The notes below the pieces were generated by a model that searched no databases, was not told the origin of the DNA, and saw nothing but the letters and a program-made list of their open reading frames with translations. Both the position numbers and the translations under genes were made by a program. Positions 1 to 13,729 of a stretch of 64,000 nucleotides of DNA are shown in pieces. The stretch comes from Isoetes taiwanensis (Eukaryota; Streptophyta; Lycopodiopsida; Isoetales; Isoetaceae). The DNA lies in the NCBI GenBank assembly GCA_021234155.1, contig JAJEKV010000025.1, positions 186,001 to 250,000 on the forward strand, in the 5' to 3' direction. Each line of letters begins with the position of its first letter. Position 1 is the stretch's first letter.

Positions 1-2687
1 GAAAGAAAACAAGGTTGGAAAGAGATACATAAATCTTTAGCTGTGCTTTCTAATGTGACAAGCATCCATACATCCACAGAACACGTTTCTAAGGGGAAGA
101 CATTATAGATTATTGAAGGCTTACACATGTTTCACATTTAGCTGCGCTCTTTAATGTGGCATATCCGTTATGTCAGCAACATGTTTCCAAGGGGAAGACA
201 TCATGAATTATAAGAGACTTTAAGCTTTCCACATGTTTCACATTTAGCTGCGCTCTCTAATATGACATATTCGTTATGTCAGGAACATGTTATGTCAGGA
301 ACATGTTTTTAAGGAGACGACATGAATTCTAGGAGGCTTCAAGCTTTCCACATGTTTGTAATGATAAACTCGCTGCTGAATGGTAATATGATGCTGAGAA
401 TCTATATTTGAAATGCATCAGTTCTCAAATCCTATGTTTGAGATGCCTTCACCTTATGCATCTTGCCCAGTATATTCTGTCATTTGTGGCATACTACTTG
501 CTGAAGTGTTCAGTAGGTGACATGACCAATCTAGCATGACAGATTTTCATTATTGATCAAACTCGTACTAACAAAGGATACTCAATGATGTACTTCCGTT
601 TCTGTTTCTCCTAGATGTATCTTAGTTCCATAACGTTTCTTTACTTCTGTTCCTGTTTCTCCTAGATGTTATCAAGCAATTTGCGAGTGAGACAGGTGGT
701 GGATACGTAGTGCTCTCAACTGCAGTACTTCACTGGTCATCAACATCTAATCCAGCATTCTACATGATTCACATATCCATCATCTAAGCATCTAATCCAG
801 CATTCTATGATTCTCCATTGCTAGCAGAGTTTGTCCTAGGTAGAAGAATGTGAAGGTGTGTTAGCAGTTGTCCTACCAGGAATTTGTATCCAAGAAATCA
901 TGATTCCATAGCCATAAAATCATGTGAGCCTTTTCCAAAAAGTTGGCAGGCATGCTATAGAGCTTTCTTCTGTCATAACTTCTACCAACCTTGGCCTTGA
1001 ACAGGCATGCTAATTGCAGTGGAAACATATGCAAATGCACTTGTCGGACTCCAGATTTGACAACATTTATATGAGACAATGCTGAAAATGGCCTAACAAT
1101 GTGTTTGTTAAGAAAACCATTTGCAAAGCTTATGCAAGCACAAGATGCATTAGATTTCAATAGCTGTATAAGTTGGGATCATTACTACTTTCGATCCCAA
1201 AGTGATTTACTTATTTCTTTTTTATTCTCGAAAACAATAAACATAATTGCCATCTTATGAACATGTATAGCACAGCCGAGAGTAATCTTCTAAAGCTGCC
1301 AAATCAGAGAAGGGAAAGAGAAGAGATATTAAAGCTGCAGAGAAGAGATATTAAAGCTGCTAAATCAGAGAAGGAAAAAGGAGGAGATATTATTTTCTTC
1401 CGCCTGCACTAAAGATGTTAGAGGTGATGGATGTTTTATTTCAATTTGCAGGATTTGAAGACGACAGCAACCTCCCTTCAGATTTCCTTGCTAGATCTGC
1501 CATATTGGGCTTCATTTTGCTAGAGAATGATATGCAGATGCATATGAGTAGATGGGTTGTAGCCTAGCTCCATTAGAAAAACTTCATCTTATTCTTCTTT
1601 GATTTTAGGCAATGATTTGGTACCGATTTGAGGTCCGAGGTTTGCAAAATGGGCTACACTGTGTTTAAGCAGAGATAAAAGAGGTAAAATTTTGGCCCTT
1701 CTATCATGCTTTTATACAAAAATGTCATTCTTATTCATCTCAATCTTACAGCGGACTTTAGAATGATCTCATTAAGGACAAGTATGATATGGTTTTATTG
1801 AACACAAGGACCAGCTTACCGAACTTTCCTTTCCATCATTTAAACAGGTCTGAGATTACAACATTGTTTACTGTAGGTTTGACATGAGCAGGTGAGATGT
1901 AAACAATCAATTTCAACTTTTGGCATGAAGTGAATTTGTTAAATTTGTTACGTAATCTCAATGTTGCGAGAAAAAAATTGACTCATGTTTCTTCCATTGG
2001 CATTCTGGAGAAAAAGGAGCTCTGCTTTTATGGCACAGTCATTCGAATTGTCCAGAGCTTTATGCTCTGTTTCTTCTCTTGACAGTATAGGTTTGGGTGT
2101 TACAATAGCTCTAAATAAGAATGTATTGAAGGACCTATTTTCGTAAATGGACTCTTCTAGAAACCAGTTATAAATGGACCCAAAAGAAATGTATGTTAAG
2201 GAGAGGTATTACCTATACATATTGTATCTGAAGTTTATTAGGCATAGTGCAGAATTGCAAATGTAATGGCTCCTGACATAAGATCATCCCCCATTAAAGG
2301 AAAATTGGTGAATTAATATAGGTAAACACGATGCTGATGGTGGCACGGAAGCGTTGTTCCAACTAAGTGATTGAAATATCAGATTGGTTATTTATAATTT
2401 GTTTCAGGTATTGGAGTGGACTTGGAGAAATTGGCATACTTACATCACTACATCAGGTAAAGGAATATGCTTGAGAATGACACTTCTCTCGATTTGGAAG
2501 TACTTGGCAAGTTAAAATCAAATTATTCTTATCTTCTTAACTGGTTCTTATCAGTTCCATACTTTTGGATTAGATTAGATAAGTAAAATATCTTGAAACA
2601 AATGTTCTTGCAACAACATAGTGTTGAAAAGCATACAAAACTTTGTAAATTTTACTGTAATTGTTTGTTCTTAATTAAGAACAAGGA
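1..2687. other. Non-coding stretch upstream of peroxidase 1
   Basis: I see no gene here. The stretch is AT-rich and holds only short stop-interrupted frames. It contains a local tandem repeat (37-356), small duplications near 600-670 and 725-810, and a purine-rich duplication near 1290-1390. A motif AATAAA on the minus strand at 2693-2688 lies about 58 bases beyond the peroxidase 1 stop codon and could be its polyadenylation signal. Confidence 0.5.
37..356. repeat. Three diverged tandem copies of a unit of about 105 bp
   Basis: The series TTTAGCTGYGCT, then TAATRTGRCA, then AACAYGTTT, then AAGGGGAAGACAT is read three times in direct orientation, starting near 37, 138 and 241. The third copy carries an extra duplication of TTATGTCAGGAACATG. 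The copies are diverged, so this is an old local duplication. I see no coding capacity. Confidence 0.7.
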
Positions 2688-2750
2688 TTTATTAATGGAA
2701 TTCCAATAGCCATATATAACATGTTATTCTGTTTGGAATCCGTTAGGAAC

Positions 2751-4175
<1,425 letters not shown>

Positions 4176-4210
4176 TTAAAGATGAATGAAACCAATACAT
4201 GAGTGCATCC

Positions 4211-4218
4211 TTTTTATA
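4211..4218 (-). promoter_or_regulatory. TATA box of peroxidase 1
   Basis: TATAAAAA read on the minus strand, 42 bases upstream of the exon 1 ATG. A start about 30 bases downstream would leave a 5' UTR of only 10-15 nt. Position and sequence fit, but no transcript evidence is available. Confidence 0.55.
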
Positions 4219-4219
4219 A

Positions 4220-4985
4220 CATGTGAGCATCCCCTTTATCATCCTCACAAACTTTGGAAGAAGAGGTCCAAAGTACACAACTTGAGCCCATTTTAATTGC
4301 CCCACGTAAAGTTATTGATCTTACCCCACTATAATTGACCAATCAATTTGTATTTTTCCTGCAATGCCTATAAAAATATTCACATGTTGGACTTTACAAT
4401 CCATGCATTTACTCAAACCAACCTAGTTGGAGATGTATGGGCCTAGCATTATAACAATTGGTTGACCTAAACAAGCTATAAATGAATTGAATTGGAATGA
4501 ATTGATTTTTATCGTCCGCGGACACCAAAGGAGTATTTTCGAAAAGTAGACTATACAGTAGTGTAAATATTTTGTCATGTGAACCACTAGTAGGTTGAAA
4601 TTCCTAATGCTTTATGTCAAAGTTTATTTTAGGGTGATTTTGGAGCTTGAAATTTCTGGTGGCACCACTTATAGCTCTTCCACAATCACCAGAATTTCAA
4701 CCCCTGGTGGCTTATCTCAGCCACTTGGGTGCCGGATTTTTCTTGTGGGAAACTAGCAATACCAATGCCACTCAGGGTTAACACCCCTCGTGTTGCCATG
4801 CTACTGATTCCCATAAGAAACCCCCTGCACCCAAGCGGTTACTTAGCACACACTCCATTATAACAACTCCAAGTTGATATGGTGGAGAATTTTCAAATTC
4901 GATGCTTCAAGATTAAAGATATTATCGGGCATGGAAAATTCAAACCCATTGACTTCTCTAGAGACGTTATTGTGCTACATAGATG
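4220..4985. other. Intergenic, no gene seen
   Basis: No coding frame or RNA gene is recognisable. The stretch holds ordinary AT-rich sequence and a segment (about 4650-4860) with repeated CCACTT and GGTGGC words. It separates peroxidase 1 from the SINE-like block. Confidence 0.4.
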
Positions 4986-4989
4986 CACC

Positions 4990-6370
4990 CTGGACTACCT
5001 CAGTCATCGGATCTGTCCATTGTATGACCCAGATAGCCTCTAAGCGCCTTATGTTTCAATTATGTCCATCATATGACCATGATAGCCTCTGGTGCCTTCT
5101 GTTTCGATTATGGTCGTTTTAATTATGTCCATCGTATGACCCAAATAGCCTCTGGTTCCTTCTGTTTCGATTATGGTCATTTATGACTGGGGGTGCCTAT
5201 GATTTTGAAACATGGAATACAAGTTCGCTTAAGATTTTGCAATATGAAATACCGAGACCCTCTCTATACAAGTTCCCTTAAGGTTTCAGATTTTGAGATA
5301 CAGAGACCCGAACCTCTACCAAAATAATTCAATATCCTAATAAAAATGCCTTAACCAATGCTACCAGAGAACTAAGACGCTTATTTTTTTTTATTGAATC
5401 TTTGTTTTTCTTCCCAATAACAACCTATTCAAATGTTTTAGGGGTATGGTCTATGGTCTTTGGGATAGTGATTTATGCATCCATATCAAATCCCCCTTTG
5501 GAATCCCCTGTTATTATGCTATATATTCTAAACGAGATGCAGCCTAGACTACCTCAGTCGTCGGATCTATCCGCCATATGGCCCAAATACTAAGGGTGCC
5601 TATGATTTTGAAACATGAAATGCAGGTTCGCCTAACCCTAGACTATCTCAGTCGTCGGATCTATCCATCGTATGGCCCAAATTGTATGATTGGGGGTGCC
5701 TATGATTTTGAAACATGGAATGCAAGTTCGCCTAAGGTTTTGGAATATGAAATGCCGAGACTCCTCTCTATACGTGTTCGCTTAAGATTTCAGATTTTGA
5801 GATATAAAGACTCGAACCTCTACTAAAATTCAACATCCTAATAAGAACGTCTTAATCAATGCTACTCGCAAACTAACGTGCTTATTTTTTCTATTGAATC
5901 TATGCTTTTTTTCCTTTCAATAATAACCTATTCAAATGTTTTAGGAGTATGGTCTATGGTCTCAAGATAGTGATTTATGCATCCATATCAAATCCCCTTG
6001 GAAACCCCAATTATTGTGCTACGTATTCTAAATGAGGTGCACTTGGATTACCCCAGTCGTCGGATCTGTCCATTGTATGGCCTAGATTGTATGTTGGAAC
6101 CTCTGGGTGCCTCTTGTTCAACTATGTTCAACTATGGTCATTTATGACTGGGGGTGCCTATGATTTTGAAACATGGAATTCAGGTTTGCCTAAGGTGTTG
6201 GAGTATGAAATGGTAAGACTCCTCTCTATATGAGTTCACTAAGGTTTCAAATTTTTGAGACGGAGACTCGAACCTCTACCAAAAATTTCTATATCCTAAG
6301 AAAAACGCTTTAACCAATGCTACCAGCAAACTATCATGCTTATTTTTTCTATTGAGTCTATATTTTTTTT
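4990..6370 (-). repeat. Three tandem copies of a SINE-like unit, about 460-510 bp
   Basis: GGGGGTGCCTATGATTTTGA recurs near 5190, 5694 and 6151, embedded in long similar blocks; an inner duplication of about 92 bp lies at 5549-5730. On the minus strand each unit carries a tRNA-like pair of boxes. The first is TAGCATTGGTTAAGG, resembling a pol III A box. About 45 nt later comes GGTTCGAGTC, which fits the B box consensus GWTCRANNC exactly in copies 2 (5809-5817) and 3 (6265-6273) and with one mismatch in copy 1. This suggests a tRNA-derived SINE whose promoter end points to higher coordinates. The A box lacks a few tRNA bases and no tail or target duplication was identified, so the SINE call is an inference; the tandem repeat itself is plain. 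Confidence 0.6.
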
Positions 6371-8129
6371 TTAGCACACCGGCCCTACCGGGCCTATAGC
6401 CTTTCCTGTAGCCTACCCACGTGTCTTTTCCACATAAGCAAAATCTGGTGTGGCACTGCCTAAAACCGCCGGATCTACAATTTCATGAACTTATAGTCAT
6501 GAAAGGTATGAAATTAAGATACAGAGATAACAATCGCCACCATTCGTTGAGACAAGAAGCACAAGATATGCCATTTCTACTCGATTTTCTAAACTTTTGA
6601 TTAAGTTTAATGATGGGTGCACTTTGATTAGGGCATCACGTTCTCACCTTCCTCACTTTGATCCAGTATCTGCCATTCGATGGCCATCTCAAAGTGGATT
6701 AGGGCTATGATGAGGCTGTGAATGGCACGTCTCCTGCAAGTTCATCAGGTATAACAGAGCTTCTACCCTTGTGTACTTTTTATTTGAGTAGAGATCAAAA
6801 ACCCAAATACGAAATCAGATATGGGAAGGAATTTTTGAGAGAATTATATTTCAATTGAAGAGATACCATGGCAAAACATTTTCAATGCTGCATATCTTCC
6901 TATTTCTTGAATGCTAATTGTCTGATTATGTCCTATTTCTTCTTATTGTTGTGCAGGCCTGCTATTGACTAATGTTAGTGTATTCTCCGTTGCAAATTAA
7001 ACTATCTAGCAGCACATTATTTAACAAATGTTATATTGGCGGGAGTCCCCCAAACAAAGAAGAGGCAGTAGTCCACTTCCTCTGCAGTCTGCAGATATGT
7101 TCATTCATTACATGGGTTGTCATGGTTATACAATATACTAAACATTGTTTGAAAATCTGAGGCAACTAATAGCACAATGCGGTAGCATGAAACTTGCAGA
7201 CTAGTGTATTAAGCATGCTTTTAGAGATCACATGTACATGTTCAACATGTGGCCATATGAACCCTTTAAAATGTGTTCTATTTTTATGAGAAAATATTGC
7301 TACAGTTGATATTATTCTTACGGTCTAAAGAAACTGCTCATTCATTACGTGGACTTCCATGCTTGTACCATATGTGCAAAGTGGATTAGCAGGAAATGTC
7401 ATACAGCTCTTTCGGCAGATGCAGTTTCAGATATGATGTCAAATGCTACCAAACGATTTTGCTTTGAGTCTGTTACATAAACCCTATGGCCTTGCTCATG
7501 GTCCCTTATTTAGCTTCCTTTGGGCAGTTAAAACTGGTGAAGCCATGCCTGGACGCCAGGGTTTATGTATAAACACATCTTGCTATTAAGACAGAGTTTG
7601 GGTTCATTCCTGATATTTTGTGCATGTATACTACTTTGTATCTGCCTGCATCCTATTTATAACAAGGATTATGATGTTGGTTGGAACTTTTATTTCCACT
7701 GTGTGCTTGATACCTGTTTGGATGATATAATTTGAACAACTTATTTCATAGTCCTAATTCGTGGTGCAAACATGATGCAGTATTACAGATGTGAGGCAAA
7801 ATGTGCGTAGGCAGGTTGACGAAGCAGGAAAGTCCACTAAATGGACTTCTCTATAGCCTAGAGGATGGATAGCGGTCGATTATACGCCATGTGTTGCCAG
7901 AAAACATCACATAAAATTTAGAATGTTAGTACATGTACTTCTTCGAAAGAAAGTGTGCCTCATGGTAACATACCATTGGACACGAGGCAAAATGACGCCT
8001 ATCCGTTCTTCACCTAGTAAGAATATTTTGCCTTGAGTATACAAATACTTTATTTTATACATGACACCTTTTCCCAAGAGATCTTTTTCTATTAACAATA
8101 TGCATAACACCTCTTAAATCCATAAACGA
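6371..8129. other. Non-coding, no gene seen
   Basis: No frame longer than about 60 codons and no recognisable domain. The text is AT-rich with frequent stops on both strands. Confidence 0.4.
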
Positions 8130-8280
8130 AATGGGTGTTCTTTTCTTTCTCTACGTTTTCAACTCTTTGTTTTTGGGTTGCCCCTAGGGGGGCAAACCCT
8201 CGTTTATGTGGGTATGTGGGCATATCCAGGTATATGCCGGCATATGCCTAGCATATCTTGCCGATTTGCTAAAAGCGGGT
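8130..8280 (+). repeat. Dispersed repeat, copy A (modules X and Y adjacent)
   Basis: Module X (CTTTCTCTACGTTTTCAACTC, from 8145) is followed directly by module Y (starting TTGGGTTGCCCCTAGGGG, then TATGTGGGCATATCC and the palindrome ATATGCCGGCATAT). Module Y recurs nearly unchanged at 12876-12985 and diverged at 27617-27720. I do not recognise the family; it may be the terminal part of a transposon. Confidence 0.65.
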
Positions 8281-10079
8281 ACTTTTTGTAAGTGTTAGGT
8301 CATCGGCCCCGTTCCAACACCGCTCTCGCTTAATACTTGGCCCGATGCGAGAATCATATCGATTGGGCTAGTGCTTAACCATTTTCTCATTCCGACACGA
8401 CCATGGTTCTTCGTATTTGGCGTAAGTTAGAGGCGTGGTGCCCCCTTTTACCGGCTCTTTGGTAAACCATTCTTTGCAAATGGGGTCGAGCTTATGAACT
8501 GGTCGATTTGTGTTAGAAGAGGCCGATTTGGCGGATTGCTCTTCATAGAGCATAGCGTCGATTCGGCGGTGCCAATAGATTTATTGGTGGTTTTGTTGAG
8601 CCGCGAATAAGATTCGAAACCCCAGAAGGTATGCTTGAATTCATGCTGTTCTATTCCAAGACAGAATGGACATTTGCTCCTCTATCTTGTTTATTTTTTG
8701 TGATCTTTAAAGAATATTATGATGTCTTAGAAATAGGGCAATAAGCATGAATCGGACTGATACACCAAGCCGTACAATGGCAGAAGGGGACGATTTAGTT
8801 TGTGGGCTCATCTTTGAGCAAAACCAAGCGAAATTGGCGGGGGTTACGATGCTTCCTTGAGGGGAGATTTTGGGTCAGAATAAGAATCTGCATGTCAAAA
8901 AGGTAATTTGGAATTTATTTTAGTGCGAGCAGATTCAAGATAGATGGAACACTTGTTCTTAATTTATCTTGATTATCTCATGTAATGATCAAACAAAGTT
9001 TTTATACCATCTCTCTGCACGAGGGGTAAAGTTTACGGCATTCTCACGACCAATTATTTGCTGCTATATCCTTTGTGATAAAGTCCGTTTTTTTGCAATC
9101 CGCCTATTATAAGGTATTTCGATATATGGAAAAGCTACGTGCGGTTGATTTATTTTCACTAGCTTCTATCTTAGTTTTGCCACGTCTATTCTTTGGATTT
9201 ATAATTGGTGCTAGCTTATTGGCATACCATTTAAGTTAGTATTTACTAAATGGAAATGGATATGCCTTGCTAGAGTATATTGAGATAATGACGGAAGGAA
9301 TGGGAGAATCCGGCTATATGGATTTGGAAGAGGAGCCAGAATTACAAGTCAATGAGAACCAGGTTAGATAAATAGTAAAAGATTATTGATATTGGGCAAT
9401 TTGAGATATTCATATTTTTAAGCGAAGTTTGACTATTATAATGGCTCTGGTCTAGCATAGGGATTTTTTGAACATCTTTGTAAAATATGCATCAGGGTAT
9501 GGCTTTGGTTCTAGATTTTGCATATTCCATGGCCCATATTTTTTATGTTGTCACATGCTGGTTAGAAATGGATTCTGATTAACTTCTTCTTCTGCGTTCT
9601 AGGGTATACGGAGCACAAAGATTGAGGGACTTGAACAACCTTGAGGCAACGCTTTTCATTCTTCTGCTTGGAAATTTATGCTGTACAAAGGTAATCATTG
9701 CTTTATTATTTTTATTTGTTTTCATATTGCACTTCTATCATTCATCAGACTTTGGTTGGAAAAATAGTGGCGTGGAATTTTTACATGATCTGCTCATTCT
9801 AAACTATTTGTTAGGGATAATCTCTAGTATATTATCCCAAGGTATGCGGCATACATTCTGCCCTAGCATATTATCCCAAGGTATGCGGCATACATCTGCC
9901 ATCAACGCAGCCAATATGTGTTGTTGTTGATGTAGCCTACGACGTCTTTAAGTCTAGATTCGTTTTTCGCATTGATCTTTCATTTCGTTACAGTCTGTCT
10001 ATCATTTTTGCTGGATATGGCTCTTCTGTTTCTGCAAATACTATTTTCTTAGCCTCAGCCTACAACATCTTTTCTGCAG
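8281..10079. other. Mostly non-coding; possible upstream part of the mutase fragment
   Basis: No domain recognised. An open stretch near 9270-9360 (acidic, ending in CAG before GTTAGA) looks exon-like but matches nothing I know. A direct duplication of about 36 bp (core ATTATCCCAAGGTATGCGGC) lies at about 9826-9896. The first catalytic motif (RHG) expected upstream of the mutase fragment was not found. Confidence 0.35.
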
Positions 10080-10440
10080 GAAATTTTGAAGACAGGGAAA
10101 GAATGAGAGTAGAAAAGGCTATCGGGCTAAGATATGGCAGGTTCTATACGTTCCCTAATGGAGAATCTGCACCAGCTGTTTATGACAGGATAACATGCAA
10201 GCGCTTCATTCTCTGCCATACAAACAGATAGCTAGTAGCTGACATACTTTAAATCAGGCTTTCGTGAAACACTGAGAGGTAACATAGAAATAGGCCGATT
10301 TCGGAGATCAGAAGAGAAGTCCAATTATGTGAATCTGATTATTGTCTCACATGGGCTTACCTTGAGGGTTTTCCTGATGACATGGTACAAATGGACAGTT
10401 GGTCAGTCTCTCCAAACGGGAAGAACATCGTCTTCGCCAC
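10080..10440 (+). pseudogene. Phosphoglycerate-mutase-like (AT74-type histidine phosphatase) fragment
   Basis: Two exon-like pieces match the C-terminal half of plant AT74/AT74H proteins, a branch of the histidine phosphatase superfamily. The first (10080 to about 10192) reads NFEDRERMRVEKAI, then YGRFY and FPNGES, then VYDRIT. The second (about 10257 onward) reads FRETLRGNIEIGRF and then VSHGLTLRVFL, with the second conserved His, then WYKWTVGQ. The first piece follows TTTCTGCAG with a phase-1 acceptor. The pieces are separated by about 64 nt ending in CAG, whose only plausible donor is GC rather than GT. The N-terminal RHGE half is missing, and after TVGQ the frame leaves the family sequence and ends at 10517. 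A partial or dead copy is most likely; an intact gene with distant upstream exons cannot be excluded. Confidence 0.72.
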
Positions 10441-12399
10441 GAAGCAATGAAATGGGAATCAGAGGTGCAAACACAACCCATTTCTCCCATTGCTTCTACT
10501 TGAATGTTGCACTTTAGATATGCAGCTTGGATGCTGGATAATGGGATGAGGCTCAAAGTATTCTTAGGTTTGATCTTGAGAATAATTTCTGTGATCTCCT
10601 TTGCTAGCCCAACAGCAGCATGGATTGTGCAGACGCCCAGTAGAGAGGTCTCCTTCAATCATAAGATTTGAGTAATTAAAGGCGAACAACACAGATGTAG
10701 AGGTCATATCATTTGGTCCTAACATCCATTTTCCTCGTGTATTCGAACAGTTTAAAGGGCCTCCAACGATCATGTTTGCCATCTTTTAACATTCTTGAGT
10801 TGCTATATGCAGTTGAGATGTTAATATGTGTTCTTTCATTAAGATATAGATTTGTGAACATTCTATTAGCATAGTTCATTTGGGTGTAGGCAGATTACAA
10901 CGCTGACTGAGCTAGCTGATCAGCATATATCTTTCAGCTGGTATCTAATCATTTCGTTAAAACCATTGGTAATATTGCTTCTTTGAACGGTGTCTATGCA
11001 TGGACATAAGTCATTAATCATGTAATTGCCATGTTCCCCACAGAATTCTCAGTCCTTCTTAGATGGGAATATACTACAATGTTGCTTTTCTGCTGCCTAC
11101 CATCTTGTGCAGGAATTTCAGGACAGGTTTAACATTTGGAATTGTGCCAGTGAGAAATATAGGCTCTACTTTTGTTTTGAAACGTTGCTTTGTATCGACG
11201 TGAGTACTCTACGAATGTGGGGTATTCTGTCAATGTGGAGTTTAGATGACCTGATGGCTTGGTGATTTTTTTAAGTAAAATGGCTATTCTTTGTATTCAA
11301 TAGCTGCAACAATTTCTTGACCAAATTTGTACTAATAGGCTGCAATGATATGGTTGTCACCGCCTTGCCTACATTTCTCGGGCGTGTTGCATCACGGATA
11401 ACCGTATGATTCCACATGGATACGTGTAGAAGTCATAAAGGCCACTTGTGACCTCTGAAAGTGATGTTGCGTGCTTTGGAGTGGCCGGTAAGTTTCACTT
11501 TAAAGCGATATCGATTTGACAAAAATGCTAGCGGTGAGAGTGAGCGACAATACATATTTCTGCTCATTGTCCAACGAAGTGCAAATATACTTATTCTAGA
11601 CATATCTCACATTGACTTTCAAAAGTATAATAATTCTAGACATATCTCACACCATCTTTGCATTTATATGTTTTTGAATTACCTCTAGCATATTTGCCTA
11701 TATTTGCCTTACATACAACGTCTTTTGATATATTTGTACATTGTGTTTGTGTTGTGTAAGTGTACTCCAATATGCCACATGAAAGATATTGATTGCTACC
11801 GCAATGTTTCATTGTTTTGCTAATACCTATATGTATATCTTTGGTTGACAAGATTTGGCTATTAAATCTTGCAAGACCATTAACTCAACTATAGAATAAT
11901 CTTATGCCGCAAACCAGGCATATAAGAAAATTACAAGACCTACAGTATATACATGCATTGTCGTCATTATGGCAAATAACAATAAACAGGGGAATGCATC
12001 AATTGAATTGTACAATAGAATGCAAAAGCGTGTGCCTAAAGCTTTTTAGCCTGATCTGCTTAATATTTTACAGGTGAAGATGCTCCAGAAGACCCAGCCA
12101 AACAATAAGATATTCAATGTGTTTGCAGCTCCACATGCTTCGATTTATGTTGGATACTTTCTGCGTGCCTAACAGCAAAGCTTTATTCTGTAAGCTTTAT
12201 TCTGTACCATTGTATTCAGTTCTGAAATTCGTGTGTTCTTTACTTTACAGGTTGCCAAACTCTTAGGCTGCATTTTGGAAGATAAAGGTAGTTCGTCTGG
12301 CTACAGAGAATTTTGTTTCCAAATGTTCAGGGTTATGGATTTCCATATGCTTAGTTAAGTTAAACATGACTTTGAACTATGATTTAAGCCATTTCACTC
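10441..12399. other. Non-coding, no gene seen
   Basis: No recognisable product. Short conserved-looking pieces (near 12070-12130 and 12245-12290, each flanked by splice-like CAG and GTA) could be stray exons, but I cannot name them. Confidence 0.35.
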
Positions 12400-12985
12400 T
12401 CCGGCCATGAAGGGCAACCCTCCGTGCGCAGCACCTTGTTTCTTTCTCTACGTTTTCAACTCTTTTAATTCAATTTCTAATGAAACATCACTACTGTTTA
12501 TAATACCACAAATGAAGTCTATAACTTGGTTAATCATATTAAAGTGCTTTTCCATCTTTCTCGTTGAATTAAGAGTAAGAACATTATTATTTGCCTCATA
12601 ATTTTTGGAACCTTTTTTTGTTTCTTTCTTTTCTTTTAGGCTACATGATACTTCATGAAAAAAGCATTTGAACCAAGTGATTCCTCTTTCCTTTTTCTTT
12701 TTTTTACGGAGTTTGGCCTAATTTTTAAATAAAACATCAATGGTGGCCATAAGAGAACTAATGAAGTCTACATTTGCTAGGACTTCATACTAAAGTGTTA
12801 AATAATGACGGTGGAAAATGGCTCTTTGCACATTATATTACAAGCTATAAAGTACAAATTAGAATAGTGATTTTTTTGGGTTGCCCCTAGGGGGGCAAAC
12901 CCTCGTTTATGTGGGTATGTGGGCATATCCAGGTATATGCCGGCATATGCCTAGCATATACTGGTGACTGCTAAAAACTGGCTGG
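12400..12985 (+). repeat. Dispersed repeat, copy B (modules X and Y separated)
   Basis: Module X with a longer leader lies at about 12400-12460 (CCGGCCATGAAGGGCAACCC, then GTGCGCAGCACCTTG, then CTTTCTCTACGTTTTCAACTC). Module Y is at 12876-12985 and is almost identical to copy A over 80 bp. About 415 bp of AT-rich DNA separates the modules here, whereas they are adjacent in copy A. This may be one element with variable interior, or two elements that often insert together. Confidence 0.6.
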
Positions 12986-13729
12986 TGCCTGTAAGTGCTA
13001 GGTCATCCAGCCTATTCCTTCGCAGGCGGGGGCGTACTGTGCTCGAAGCATCCTCTTGTTTGAGCTTGCCTGAGATTGAAAACTTGTGCCGTTTTACTAT
13101 CTCCCTCTTCCTTTTCTACAAGCTCTTCAAATGACAGGTGGGGCTGACAAACAAAATGCAAGATCAGATCATTTTCCTTCTGATCTTGCCCAAACGCTGC
13201 ATTCTGATTCTCGGCAACCAACACCAGAGTTTGTTGCTGGATTTTACCACGAATTGCTCCTTTTGGCTCAAATTTCCTATACATGTTAACAGTACTTTGA
13301 AAAGGCATTGCAGTTGTGCAAGTGGATGGGTGGAAGCGGAACCAGGTATGAGTTGTTTATAATGCCTTGCAGACTTGCCTGCTTTCTCCTGGGGCATGTG
13401 ACCTTGGTGTATTTTTGTCATACAATGCTAGGGTTCCAACGTATTTTTGTACTCTTTCGCATTCTTGAAGTTGGAGCAAATTCTCCTCAAAGGTTAGCAT
13501 TTCCATATACTGTAACTAACTTGCAATTTCTGTTTAGATTATGACACATCCTTTATAGAGCATGCATTAGCATATATTCACCACTAAATAACTATGCCTT
13601 GACATGTGAAAGTTTAAGACTCGTGTTGAGTTAATGTTTCCTGGATAAGCAAAATTAGTACAGAACCACACCTTCAAAGCAAATTCATAATCTCATGGTC
13701 TCCCCTTGCAAGGCTGGGAATGTTTCTGA
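12986..13729. other. Between repeat copy B and the PPR relic, no gene seen
   Basis: Several frames overlap at 13012-13421 on both strands, but none resembles a known domain and their composition is mutually inconsistent. I see no feature beyond these chance frames. Confidence 0.4.

Noticed and set aside
8277-8420. tRNA-like string near GGTTAAGCACTAGCCCA (minus strand)
   Set aside because: No cloverleaf could be assembled: acceptor and anticodon arms do not pair and no B box is at the right distance.
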